A DNA stretch of 64,000 nucleotides from Mycobacterium asiaticum (GCF_001673315.1 NZ_LZLQ01000124.1:62001-126000); one strand, 5' to 3'; positions 46,130 to 54,828 are shown, counted from the first letter of the stretch. A program made the numbers and translations. Notes: generated by a model from the letters alone, not told the origin.

Positions 46130-47134
46130 ATGCCATTCGTCACCGACATCCTCGGCCCGCGGCGGCCCGTCGTGGACGAGGCACCGCCGTTGGTGGCCGG
46201 TCGGCGCCGGCGTACCAGCACCATCGATACTCATCCGGACGGCCCGCGGGGATCCCTGGTCGACCTGCGGGCGCGCGACGCCGTAGCGGCCGGCGCGGGC
46301 TCTCTCGATGTGCAAGTCGACGTGCGGGGAGAAATCCACGTGCGGGACGAAATCCGGGTACGGGCACACCTGACCGACTCCGTCATCGACGACATCAGTG
46401 CCGCGCCGCAGGACAGCCGCCTGCAGACGCTGCGCGGCAGTCGCGTGGGTGCGGGTTTTCGATCGAAGATCGGCCAACTCTTCCCGGACGAAGTGCAGCG
46501 GGCGAGCCTGTTGCATCTGCTGCTCGACGACTGGGTGGGGGCCGCCCTGGTGTCCGGGTATGCCACTCAGTACGCGGCCATCGTCGACGGCACCGAGCAG
46601 AAGTTCCCGCCCGGCATCGCCGACCGGATGGCCGGGATTTGCGCGGGTTTCGCACCTGAGGCGTCGTTGATCAGCTACACCCGGCAGCACGACGTGATTC
46701 CCACGGGTCGCGGTCCGCGGGCGCCCACGCTGAACGGACTGCATGAGGTCGAACCGCTCCGGGCGCGGGGAATGCGCAGGTTCCGCCGGCTCGACATGTC
46801 GCCCGCGGACGCCTCTTCGGCGCAGTTCGACGCCCATTTCCGTGATTCCTACACCGACGACGACCTGGTGGAGACGATCGTGCACGAGTACACCGTCGCC
46901 GGCAGGGTCGACACCTCGACGCGGACCATCACCGCGGTGAGCGCAGAGGTGCGGGTGCTGCCGTGGCAGGAATGCCCCCGCGCCATCGGGAGCGCTGCGG
47001 ATGTTCAAGGAATGACACTCGCCGAGCTACGGCAGCGGGTCCGAGGTGAGTTCGTCGGGACCAGCACCTGCACGCACCTCAACGACACGCTCCGGGCCAT
47101 CGCCGATCTGGACGCCCTACTGGATCTCGGCTGA
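46130..47134 (+). CDS. DUF2889 family protein
   Basis: 334 residues. Ends with the family signature CTHLNDTLRAIADLDALLDLG, and RRRRTSTIDTHPDGPRGSL near the N-terminus is the other conserved block. DUF2889 proteins have no assigned function but often accompany acyl-CoA or lipid genes. It starts 6 bp after coaE and is not present at this place in M. tuberculosis. It probably forms a short operon with the next gene. Confidence 0.8.
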   Translation: MPFVTDILGPRRPVVDEAPPLVAGRRRRTSTIDTHPDGPRGSLVDLRARDAVAAGAGSLDVQVDVRGEIHVRDEIRVRAHLTDSVIDDISAAPQDSRLQTLRGSRVGAGFRSKIGQLFPDEVQRASLLHLLLDDWVGAALVSGYATQYAAIVDGTEQKFPPGIADRMAGICAGFAPEASLISYTRQHDVIPTGRGPRAPTLNGLHEVEPLRARGMRRFRRLDMSPADASSAQFDAHFRDSYTDDDLVETIVHEYTVAGRVDTSTRTITAVSAEVRVLPWQECPRAIGSAADVQGMTLAELRQRVRGEFVGTSTCTHLNDTLRAIADLDALLDLG

Positions 47135-47142
47135 GGTAAACA

Positions 47143-47601
47143 GTGGCCATGCGTACCGTGCATGTCGAAACCGTCCTGCCTACCGGCGCCGAGCGGGTCT
47201 GGTCGGCAATGCTGTCGCCCGCCACCTTTCTCTACGTCTGCAAAGGGTTGTTCGGCTTCCCGTCGTTGGCCGGACGCACCGAAGCGCTGCGGGAAGGCGA
47301 GCAGGGGACCGGATGGTTGTTCGCGTTCCACCTACTGCCGGCCTACCGGCACACCATCGAAGTCGTCGAGGTCGACGAGAGCACCGGAACAATCCGCACC
47401 CGCGAACACGGCGGCCTGCTCAAAGCCTGGAACCACACCTTGCACGTCGAGCCGCTCGCGGCGGGGTCCTGCCGCTACAGCGACACCGTCGACATCGACG
47501 CCGGCGCGATGACCGGCGTAGTCGTCGCCGTCGCGAACGGGATCTATCGGTACCGGCAGCGGCGCTGGCACAAGCTGGTCCGCAGGCACCTCACGACCTA
47601 A
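47143..47601 (+). CDS. SRPBCC-fold small-molecule-binding protein
   Basis: 152 residues with the START/polyketide-cyclase-like layout: N-terminal VHVETVLPTGAERVWSAM, repeated strands TGWLFAFHLLPAYRHTIEVV, and a C-terminal long helix YRYRQRRWHKLVRR. Such proteins bind hydrophobic ligands; the ligand is unknown. GTG at 47143 has GAGG 6 nt upstream; ATG at 47149 is an alternative. The stop overlaps the convergent DUF402 gene by 11 bp. Confidence 0.75.
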   Translation: MAMRTVHVETVLPTGAERVWSAMLSPATFLYVCKGLFGFPSLAGRTEALREGEQGTGWLFAFHLLPAYRHTIEVVEVDESTGTIRTREHGGLLKAWNHTLHVEPLAAGSCRYSDTVDIDAGAMTGVVVAVANGIYRYRQRRWHKLVRRHLTT

Positions 47602-48040
47602 ACCCGTCCCGCCAGCTGAGCTGCATGCCCTGCGAGCCCAGCCAGGCCTGTAGGTCGTAACCGTTGCGAGCCAGCCCGTCGACGGCGGTCACCGCCCGTC
47701 GCACCGCCAGTTCCGCGACGTCTGGACTCAACAACCCTTGCCGTACGGCGGCGACCAGCTCGTCGACGTCGGCCAGACCGGCACCCAGACCAGTGCGGAC
47801 CTCGATGTCGAGGTAGTGGTCCTCAGAACGCCACGCCGTCTGGCCGGGCGTGTATTCGCCAATGTCGAGGTAATAGTCGTGGTCGCGCTCATGGCCAGGG
47901 TTGAAGTGAAAAACTGTGGCGCGCAAGCCCAATGACGGCAACAGCCACGATTCGAGGTAGCGGAACTGAGTCCGCCCGGGCGTCGGCCGGGCGACGTAGA
48001 GGCCCCACGGCTGCACAACGTATTCGTCCACCGCCCGCAC
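47591..48040 (-). CDS. DUF402 protein (Rv1632c-like), canonical start uncertain
   Basis: 149 residues from the first usable GTG. DUF402 core: YVVQPWGLYVARP, YLESWLLPSLGLRA, HFNPGHERDHDYYLDIG and SEDHYLDIEVRTG. DUF402 proteins include nucleoside-diphosphate phosphohydrolases. In-frame upstream codons, up to a TAG just before them, encode HPPKHETFDLAARTNTDPKG, which looks like the conserved family N-terminus, yet no ATG, GTG or TTG precedes it. The codon at the expected start is ATC (48106-48104). Either a rare ATC start or a mutation is possible. Confidence 0.8.
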   Translation of the reverse strand: MRAVDEYVVQPWGLYVARPTPGRTQFRYLESWLLPSLGLRATVFHFNPGHERDHDYYLDIGEYTPGQTAWRSEDHYLDIEVRTGLGAGLADVDELVAAVRQGLLSPDVAELAVRRAVTAVDGLARNGYDLQAWLGSQGMQLSWRDGFRS

Positions 48041-48127
48041 GATGCCTTTGGGATCGGTGTTGGTGCGGGCAGCCAGGTCAAACGTCTCGTGCTTGGGCGG
48101 ATGGATGGTCTCACTCTAACGACCGAG

Positions 48128-50746
48128 CTATCTACGGAGCCGAATCCTCCACCGAAGGAAGCAGGCGTAGAACACCGACAGCCCGGCAAGCATGCCCATG
48201 TCGGTCAGCCAGCTCTTCGACGTGTGATCCCAGAACCGGTCTTGCGGCACCAGCGAGCCCGGCACCAGGTGCCGCAGATCGACCGTCGAAGCCGCCGCCG
48301 CGTAGCCCCAGCGTGCCGGCATCGCGAACGACAGCTGGTTCAGCGCGAGCCTGCCAGTCACCGGCACCATCCCGCCGCACAACACGAGTTGCGCCATCAC
48401 CGTCACCACGAACAACGGCATGATCTGCTCGCTGGAGCGCACCAGCGACGAAATGGCCAGGCCGAGGATGGCCGAGGCGACGCAGGTCGCGGCGACGGTG
48501 GTGAACAGCTCTACCGAGGCGCCGAGCGTCGAATGGCCCATCAGCACGGCGCCCCGCGTCGGTGCGCTCTTGCCGACCACCACGATCGCGGTGATGATCG
48601 CCGACTGCATAATCGCGAACCCGCAATACACCAGCGTCTTTGCCAGCAGGTAGGCCGTGGTGGACAGCCCGACGGCCTGTTCGCGCTGGAAGATGGCCCG
48701 CTCGCCGACCAGGTCGCGGATCGTCAGCGCGGTTCCCATGAACGCAGCGGCCGGCAGCAGCAGCGCCAGGATCTGGGCGGCCTCGTCCGGCGTGCCCGCG
48801 TTGGGCCCAGGAGCGCGAAATCCGTTGCTACCCGGCACTGTCAGGGACAACGAACCCAGAATGAACGGCAGCAGCGCCAGGAAGACGAAGTAGGCGCGGT
48901 CGGCGACCACCAGTCGAACCTGTCGCCGCGCGATGGTGGAGATCTGGCGGCGCACGCTGGTATGCACCGGCGCGCCGAGATCGGCGGGCTCAGCGGCCCC
49001 GGCGGGCGGCTGGCGCAGGTTCTGGGCTTCGGTCTGGGCCAGGAAGCGTCGGTTCGCCTCGTCCGGGTCGGCGCCCACCTGGCTGAAGATTTTGGCCCAG
49101 TTGGTGGTGCCCATCGCATCGCCGATCTGGTCCGGCGGGCCGCAGTAGGCGGTCTTGCCGCCCGGAGCCACCAGCAGCAGCTGATCGCAGGTGTCCAGGT
49201 AGGACAGCATGTGCGTGACCACGATGACCACCCGCCCGGCGTCGGCGAGCTGGCGCAGCATCGTCATGACCTGGTGGTCGAGCGCCGGGTCCAGGCCCGA
49301 GGTCGGCTCGTCGAGAATCAGCAGCGATGGTCCGGTGAGCAGCTCCAGCGCGACCGAGGCCCGCTTGCGCTGGCCCCCGGACAGCTTGTCGACCCGGGTG
49401 TCGGCGTGCTTGGTCAGGTCAAGCTCCTTGAGCACCTGGGTGACTACCCTGGCCCGGTCGGCTTTGCTGGTATCGGGCGGCAGCCGGAGTTCGGCGGCGT
49501 ATCCCAGGGCCTGGTTGACGGTGAGCTGGCGGTGCACGACGTCGTCTTGGGGGACGATTCCGATCCGGCTGCGCAGCGAGGCGTACTCGGCGTGGATGTC
49601 ATGGCCTTCGAAACTGACCGAACCCGAGCTGGGGCGGGCATACCCGGCGATGAGCCGGGCCAGTGTGCTCTTGCCTGCACCCGAGCCGCCGATCACGGCG
49701 GTCAGCGTGCCGGGTCGGGCGACCAGGGAAATGCCGTCGAGCAGCCGTTTGCCGTTGTCGACGGTGTAGTTGACGCTGCGTACTTCCAAACCGCCTGTGC
49801 GAGTCTCGGTTTCGCGGCGCGGGACGAGGGTGTCTTCGCGGAACTCCAGGTCGACGTTGCCGATGGTGACCACGTCACCCTTGGACAGGATCGCCGATCC
49901 CACCCTGGTGCCGTTGACGAACGTCCCGTTGATGCTGCGGTCCTGGATCTCGGTGCCCAGCGGGGTGTCCCGCAACACGGCGTGCTGACGGGAGGCCAGC
50001 ACATCGGAGACGACGATGTCGCTGTCGTTGGCCCGGCCGATCGTCTGGGTGCCCGACGACTTCGCGGTGCCGGTGGCCCCAGATGAGCGGGGTGACAGGA
50101 TCCGCACCATCCTGGTGGCCAGACTCGACACGTCGGCGGACCTGATGTCGATTTCGGTCATCTCCGCCGGTTCCGGCCGGATATTGGCCTGGATGTTGGA
50201 CTGGATGTTGGACTGGATGTTGGACGAAGTGATCTCCTCCGGCGGCGCTGGCGGCACCGCCCGACGCCCCGGACGCCGTGGGGTCGTTCGCGTCGGCGCG
50301 GGATGGACCCGTCCTCGCGGGGGACGGGTCGCAGGGCGCGGAGGTGGTGGTGGGACTGTGGACCAGGCCAGCGTGGGCGGACCGCTGTCGTGCGCCGTTC
50401 TGGGCTTGGCGACGGGCGGGCGGGTCGTGGCGCCTCGTTGCTGACCGATCTCGAATGTCAGTCGCGGCCCGGCCGGGTTCCCCACGTTGATGCTTTGCCC
50501 GTCGTGGATGTCGACCACCGGCATCCGGTAGCCGTTGACGTAGGTGCCGTTCAACGAGCCGTTGTCGATCGCCAGCCACCGCCCTTGGTCGAACCGCAGC
50601 ACCAGGTGCGCCCGGGAGATACGCGGGTCCGGGATGCGTAGGTCGGCGTGTAGGTCTCGTCCGATGATCACCTCGTAACCGGGGGCGAACGAAATCTGTG
50701 TACCGTCGTGCCGGATGGTCAGCGCGGGAGGGGCTGGTCGACTCAC
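48128..50746 (-). CDS. ABC exporter with two FHA domains (Rv1747-like)
   Basis: 872 residues. FHA-1 (about 24-95) has IGRDLHADL, SRAH and SLNGTYVNG. A Pro/Thr-rich linker leads to FHA-2 (about 225-300; IGRANDSDI, SRQHAV, SINGTFVNG). The ATPase domain (about 320-560) has GGSGAGKSTLA, LSGGQRKR and LLILDEPTSGLDP. An ABC2-type membrane part with about six helices follows. In M. tuberculosis Rv1747 is phosphorylated by PknF on linker threonines that its FHA domains recognise, and it exports cell-envelope lipids. GTG start; divergent from a PknF-type kinase 192 bp away. Confidence 0.94.
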   Translation of the reverse strand: MSRPAPPALTIRHDGTQISFAPGYEVIIGRDLHADLRIPDPRISRAHLVLRFDQGRWLAIDNGSLNGTYVNGYRMPVVDIHDGQSINVGNPAGPRLTFEIGQQRGATTRPPVAKPRTAHDSGPPTLAWSTVPPPPPRPATRPPRGRVHPAPTRTTPRRPGRRAVPPAPPEEITSSNIQSNIQSNIQANIRPEPAEMTEIDIRSADVSSLATRMVRILSPRSSGATGTAKSSGTQTIGRANDSDIVVSDVLASRQHAVLRDTPLGTEIQDRSINGTFVNGTRVGSAILSKGDVVTIGNVDLEFREDTLVPRRETETRTGGLEVRSVNYTVDNGKRLLDGISLVARPGTLTAVIGGSGAGKSTLARLIAGYARPSSGSVSFEGHDIHAEYASLRSRIGIVPQDDVVHRQLTVNQALGYAAELRLPPDTSKADRARVVTQVLKELDLTKHADTRVDKLSGGQRKRASVALELLTGPSLLILDEPTSGLDPALDHQVMTMLRQLADAGRVVIVVTHMLSYLDTCDQLLLVAPGGKTAYCGPPDQIGDAMGTTNWAKIFSQVGADPDEANRRFLAQTEAQNLRQPPAGAAEPADLGAPVHTSVRRQISTIARRQVRLVVADRAYFVFLALLPFILGSLSLTVPGSNGFRAPGPNAGTPDEAAQILALLLPAAAFMGTALTIRDLVGERAIFQREQAVGLSTTAYLLAKTLVYCGFAIMQSAIITAIVVVGKSAPTRGAVLMGHSTLGASVELFTTVAATCVASAILGLAISSLVRSSEQIMPLFVVTVMAQLVLCGGMVPVTGRLALNQLSFAMPARWGYAAAASTVDLRHLVPGSLVPQDRFWDHTSKSWLTDMGMLAGLSVFYACFLRWRIRLRR
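50181..50225 (-). repeat. 12-bp tandem repeat in the linker between FHA domains
   Basis: Plus-strand units ATATTGGCCTGG, ATGTTGGACTGG (twice) and a partial ATGTTGGAC. On the coding strand they give repeated Ser-Asn-Ile-Gln (SNIQSNIQSNIQANI). It lies in the linker before FHA-2, where length changes would stay in frame. Confidence 0.9.
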
Positions 50747-50938
50747 CAGAACAGTATCCGTGCACTTTCTGAGTGTGCTCTGTGTGACGCAGCTGTGAGT
50801 CCGCTATGTTTCGGCGCGGCCATACATAGCTGCTACACAGCCTGTATCGGCCCAGTGCCCAGCCAACTTCCGGCATCATCGCAAAAGGTATGCACGCGAT
50901 CTCACGTAGTGCCGAGCCCGAGGGGAGGGATAACGCAC

Positions 50939-52999
50939 ATGGACGACCACAGCGGTGCCACCCGGCGCCTGCATGCCGGTCGGCGCCTGCTGCGCGCGAG
51001 CTTTCAATCCCTACCTTCGGTGAGCGTCGCTCACCTCCGCCGCCGCGTTCCACCCGTCCGGAGCACGCCCGGGGGCCAGCCCCGACCGGCGCAGGACCGC
51101 CAGACCACCCGCGTAGTAGAGGACGCCGAATTGTCCCGTGGTGCGGTGGTCGAGGACGCCGGATTGTCCCGTGGTGCTCCCTTCGCCGGATACACCATCC
51201 TGCGGCCGCTCGGCGCCGGCGGAATGGCCGAGGTTTATTTGGCCCTGCATCCCCGATTGCCCCGACGCGACGTGATCAAGGTTCTGGCACAAGCGATCAC
51301 GGCCGACAGCGAGTTCCGCGAGAGGTTCAACCGGGAAGCTGATCTGGCCGCCACGCTCTGGCACCCGCACATCGTAGGAGTGCATGACCGCGGCGAATTC
51401 AACGGCCAGCTCTGGATTTCGATGGACTACGTCGAAGGCACGGATGCGTCCAGGCTGGTCAAAGAGCAGCACCCGCAAGGCATGCCGGCCGCTGAGGTGT
51501 GCGCCATCCTGACCGCCGTCGCCGGCGCGCTCGATTACGCGCACGACCGCGGCCTGCTGCACCGCGACGTCAAACCCGCAAACATCCTGCTCACCCATCC
51601 CGAGGACGACGAGCGCCGAATCCTGCTGGCGGATTTCGGTGTCGCTCGCCACCTGGGGGACATCAGCGGGATAACCCAGACCAATGTCGCGGTCGGCACC
51701 GTCGCCTACGCGGCCCCCGAGCAGCTGACCGGATCCAACATCGACGGGCGAGCCGACCAGTACGCGTTGGCAGCCACGGCTTTTCACCTGTTGACCGGTG
51801 CGCCGCCATTCCAGCACCCCAACTCGATCGCGGTGATCAGTCAGCACCTGCACGATGAGCCGCCACTGCTGAGCGACCGCCGACCCGATTTGGCGCACCT
51901 CGACGAGGTGTTCTGCCGTGCTTTGGCCAAAGACCCGGCCGACCGATACGAGCGGTGCCGGGCCTTCGCCGCCGATTTCCGTGCGCAACTGCCCGACGGT
52001 TGCGACGAAGCTGCGGCGGAGGAGCCCACAGAACGTGGCGCCATCGCTGGGCTGAGGCGCAAGTTTTCGGCGCGTACTCGCATGGCGGCGGCGTTGGTGT
52101 GCGCGGTGCTGGTTGCGGTGGCCGCCACCTGGTCGCTGCTGTACTCGTTCGAGCCCGATACCTCCGGTACTCCACAGCCCAAGCCCGCGTTGGCAGCCAG
52201 GCCCGCGGCGCCGGAGGCGGCCCCTACTTCCGCGCCGGTCGCAGCTACCGGCATGCGGGTCCTGGACGGGACTTACCGGCTGGATTACAACCGGGCCAAG
52301 AAGACCAGCAATGGTCTCGGAATTCGGCACGACGGGTCCAGCACCGATTGGTGGGCATTCCATTCGGTCTGCACGGACAACGGGTGTGCGGCGACCGGGA
52401 TCCAGCTCGACGCCGCGAACCATCAGATGGCCGGTGCCGGCCAGACCGATGCCTTGCGTTTCGTCGCCGGGTACTGGCAGGGCGCACCGCAGCAGCAGCA
52501 GGTTGGCTGTCGCCAGCCGAACGGCCCGGCGGGAGCCACCCAGCAGGAAACGGTCTCCTGGTCGCTCGCGCCGCAGTCCGACGGCACCCTGCGCGGTGTC
52601 GAGACCGAGACCGTGCGCAGCAACGAATGCGGCGCGCAAGGGGCGGTGCTCCGAGTCCCTGTGGTGGCTACCCGAGTGGGCGCGGCGCCGTCGGGTTTGA
52701 CGTGGGCGGATCCGGCGCAGGTACTCAGCGCACCCGCTACGCCGGCCAGCAAGCCGTCGCCACCAGTGCTGGGCGGGGCATGCAACGACGTCGACAAGCT
52801 GAGTTACGACCAGACCAGCAACGAGCAGGTCGTGTGCGAGGGCGGCACGTGGAGCAAAGCGCCGATCACCACCGGCGTCCACGCCGCAGGTAGCTCCTGC
52901 GACCGCCCGGACATCCCGGTGTTCGCGATGTCGGCATCCAACGACGGCTATCTGATCGAGTGCGACCCGGTGACCCGGGTGTGGTCCCGGCACAGCTGA
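50939..52999 (+). CDS. PknF-type transmembrane Ser/Thr protein kinase
   Basis: 686 residues from the ATG at 50939, which has GGGAGGGA upstream. The kinase domain begins near residue 83 (FAGYTILRPLGAGGMAEVY), with HRDVKPANILL, a DFG and AAPEQL. One membrane helix spans about 382-404. The outer region of about 280 residues has several cysteines and ends with a Cys-containing DRPDIP/LIECDPV module. Usual PknF-type kinases begin only about 8 residues before the FAG motif, so a GTG at 51146 could be the true start. Its likely target is the divergent FHA exporter. Confidence 0.9.
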   Translation: MDDHSGATRRLHAGRRLLRASFQSLPSVSVAHLRRRVPPVRSTPGGQPRPAQDRQTTRVVEDAELSRGAVVEDAGLSRGAPFAGYTILRPLGAGGMAEVYLALHPRLPRRDVIKVLAQAITADSEFRERFNREADLAATLWHPHIVGVHDRGEFNGQLWISMDYVEGTDASRLVKEQHPQGMPAAEVCAILTAVAGALDYAHDRGLLHRDVKPANILLTHPEDDERRILLADFGVARHLGDISGITQTNVAVGTVAYAAPEQLTGSNIDGRADQYALAATAFHLLTGAPPFQHPNSIAVISQHLHDEPPLLSDRRPDLAHLDEVFCRALAKDPADRYERCRAFAADFRAQLPDGCDEAAAEEPTERGAIAGLRRKFSARTRMAAALVCAVLVAVAATWSLLYSFEPDTSGTPQPKPALAARPAAPEAAPTSAPVAATGMRVLDGTYRLDYNRAKKTSNGLGIRHDGSSTDWWAFHSVCTDNGCAATGIQLDAANHQMAGAGQTDALRFVAGYWQGAPQQQQVGCRQPNGPAGATQQETVSWSLAPQSDGTLRGVETETVRSNECGAQGAVLRVPVVATRVGAAPSGLTWADPAQVLSAPATPASKPSPPVLGGACNDVDKLSYDQTSNEQVVCEGGTWSKAPITTGVHAAGSSCDRPDIPVFAMSASNDGYLIECDPVTRVWSRHS
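51113..51178 (+). repeat. 33-bp tandem duplication before the kinase domain
   Basis: Two 33-bp units (51113-51145 and 51146-51178) encode VVEDAELSRGA and VVEDAGLSRGA, in frame and directly before the kinase fold. The second unit begins with GTG, which could serve as the start codon. The duplication thus falls on the probable N-terminus. Confidence 0.85.
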
Positions 53000-53004
53000 A
53001 TTCC

Positions 53005-53099
53005 CGTCGCGAGGGTGCGCAAATGGAGAGCATCACGCCGCGACGCGCGGATTCTCCACACTTTCGGCGCACCTAAGTTTCCGCCGCGACGAGTTTTTT
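53005..53099. terminator. Long multi-arm inverted repeat followed by a T tract
   Basis: Nested complementary arms: CGTCGCG/CGCGACG (53005-53011, 53085-53091), GGTGCGC/GCGCACC (53014-53020, 53067-53073) and TGGAGA/TCTCCA (53024-53029, 53053-53058). TTTTTT at 53094-53099 follows on the plus strand. It lies just after the kinase stop and before the PE gene, as expected for an intrinsic terminator; the long imperfect arms also resemble an intergenic repeat element. Confidence 0.6.
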
Positions 53100-53173
53100 C
53101 AATTACCGAGTTGGTTGACCCGTGCGTTGATAAATTGCGTCGGCAAAGGGGGTCGTCGGCGGAGGAGGCTCGA

Positions 53174-53686
53174 ATGTCGTTGATGGTGGCTGCGCCCCAA
53201 TTGATGTCGGCTATAGCGGGGCAGTTGGCCGGGCTTGGCTCCGCCTTGAATGCGGCCAACCTCAGTGCCGCCGCCACCACGACAAACCTGGTCACCGCTG
53301 CTGCTGACGAGGTGTCCACGGCGATCGCGGCGTTGTTCAACGCGCACGCCAGCCAATACCAGGCGCTGAGCGTTCAGGCGGCTACCTTCCATGAGCAATT
53401 CGTGCAGACCCTGAACTCGGGTGCGGCTGCTTATGTCACCGCCGAGGCCACCAACGTCCAGCAAACCCTGCTCGATGCGATCAACTCGCCTGCGCAGTCG
53501 CTGACCGGGCGCCCGCTGATTGGCGACGGCGCGAACGGCGCGCCCGGGCAGCGCGGCGGTGACGGCGGTGGCGTGCCTGGCAGCGGCGGCGGGGCGCTGA
53601 ACAACACTTGCAGGGCAGGCACGCTGGACGCCGGGGCCCAGTTCGCCATTCCTTCGGTCCACACCACGGTGTCGCGGGTCAGTTGA
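53174..53686 (+). CDS. PE-family protein, truncated PE_PGRS
   Basis: 170 residues. A normal PE domain (about 1-95) starts MSLMVAAPQLMSAIAGQLAGL and is followed by a PGRS-type opening (LTGRPLIGDGANGAPGQRGGDGG). After only about 20 such residues the frame runs into sequence that is the antisense of the 3' end of the neighbouring SPFH gene and stops. The last 40 or so residues are therefore not PGRS. GGAGGAGG lies 6 nt before the ATG. The PE domain directs ESX secretion; the protein is likely a remnant. Confidence 0.8.
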   Translation: MSLMVAAPQLMSAIAGQLAGLGSALNAANLSAAATTTNLVTAAADEVSTAIAALFNAHASQYQALSVQAATFHEQFVQTLNSGAAAYVTAEATNVQQTLLDAINSPAQSLTGRPLIGDGANGAPGQRGGDGGGVPGSGGGALNNTCRAGTLDAGAQFAIPSVHTTVSRVS

Positions 53687-54726
53687 CCGCTGGCGACGAA
53701 TTGCCGTAATGCGTTGACCGGGTACGGACCGGCGGGTTGGCCGGCCTGCTCGAAATGGAACAGTTGCTGCGGCGGCAACGGCGGTGGCGCGCCCTGCATC
53801 GGCTGCTGCTGCTGCTGCGGTGCAACCTGTTGCGGCTGGGCGTACCCGCCCTGCGCTGCATTGGCCATCTGACTGCCCAGTGCGACACCGAGTCCGGCCT
53901 GAATGGCGGACCCGGCGGCGCCGCCGCCCTCGTTCTGCGCCGCCGCCAACATCGCGTCGGCTCGCCGTGCTTGCGCGTAGCGATCGAGGTCGCCGACGTT
54001 GTTGAGGAAACTGCTCTCCTCCAGACCACGCGCCACACCGCGGGTCATCGCCTGCTGGATCTCCTCGGGCAACGAGATCGTCATCGTGACGGCGTCGATG
54101 CCTAGGCCGAACGCCTGCACGCGCTGGGCGACGAACTCTCGCAGTTTGTCCGAAAGTTCGACTTGCCGACCCTGCAGATCGATGGCACCGAGACCGCTGC
54201 CCATCACCATGTCGTTGAAGGCGAGCGCGATGTTGCGGCGGATCAATTCGGTGATCTGATCCATGTCGACGACGCTTTGCGTGCCCAGCACCTGGCGCAG
54301 GAACACGGTGGGATCGGTCACCCGCACCACCGTGGTGCCGTTCGCGCGCACCTGCACCATCTTGAAGTCCGGGTCCCGGACGGTGACGGGTTGGGGTGTG
54401 CCCCAACGCAAGTCAGGGTATGGGCGGGTGTTGACGTAGTAGACCTCGGAGCGGAACGGGCTGTTGAATCCGTACTTCCAGCCCTGCAGTGTGCCCAGGA
54501 TCGGCATGTTCTCACTGGTGAGCGTGTAGTGACCGGGAGTGAACTGATCGGCCAACTGCCCGCGATAGACGAACATGGCGCGCTGGCCTTCCCGGACGAT
54601 CAGTTGCGCGCCGTTCTTGATCTCGTTGTCGTACCGCGGAAACCGCCAAGCCAGCGTGGTGTTCGTATCGTCGAGCCATTCGATGATGTCGACGAACTCG
54701 CCTCGGATCATGTCCCGCATGCCCAT
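53431..54726 (-). CDS. SPFH-domain protein with GYF_2 domain, 3' end overrun into the PE gene
   Basis: 431 residues. The N-terminal SPFH/band-7 region (MRDMIRGEFVDIIEWLDDT, VREGQRAMFVYRG, GFNSPFRSEVYYV) matches the virion-core/YdjI-like family. A Gln/Ala-rich linker with QQVAPQQQQQ leads to a C-terminal GYF_2 domain (FHFEQAGQPAGPY, DTVVWTEGMANW). Beyond a PPPLPGTPPPSPP tail the frame continues about 45 residues antisense to the PE domain before a TAA at 53431. The natural stop seems lost. Probably a membrane-associated scaffold; role unknown. Good ribosome site GGAGGGG. Confidence 0.85.
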   Translation of the reverse strand: MGMRDMIRGEFVDIIEWLDDTNTTLAWRFPRYDNEIKNGAQLIVREGQRAMFVYRGQLADQFTPGHYTLTSENMPILGTLQGWKYGFNSPFRSEVYYVNTRPYPDLRWGTPQPVTVRDPDFKMVQVRANGTTVVRVTDPTVFLRQVLGTQSVVDMDQITELIRRNIALAFNDMVMGSGLGAIDLQGRQVELSDKLREFVAQRVQAFGLGIDAVTMTISLPEEIQQAMTRGVARGLEESSFLNNVGDLDRYAQARRADAMLAAAQNEGGGAAGSAIQAGLGVALGSQMANAAQGGYAQPQQVAPQQQQQPMQGAPPPLPPQQLFHFEQAGQPAGPYPVNALRQFVASGQLTRDTVVWTEGMANWAPASSVPALQVLFSAPPPLPGTPPPSPPRCPGAPFAPSPISGRPVSDCAGELIASSRVCWTLVASAVT

Positions 54727-54828
54727 CGTCTTCTCACCCCTCCTCGGCGGACCGGGGCCGCCGCCACGCCGACGTTGCTCAACGAGCTCGATCGCGGTTA
54801 TTTGGGCGAATCTTACGCGGCATCGACG

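Noticed and set aside
50708..50938. N-terminal extension of the kinase into the divergent exporter's promoter
   Set aside because: Overlaps the exporter start and lacks a ribosome site; the ATG at 50939 has one.
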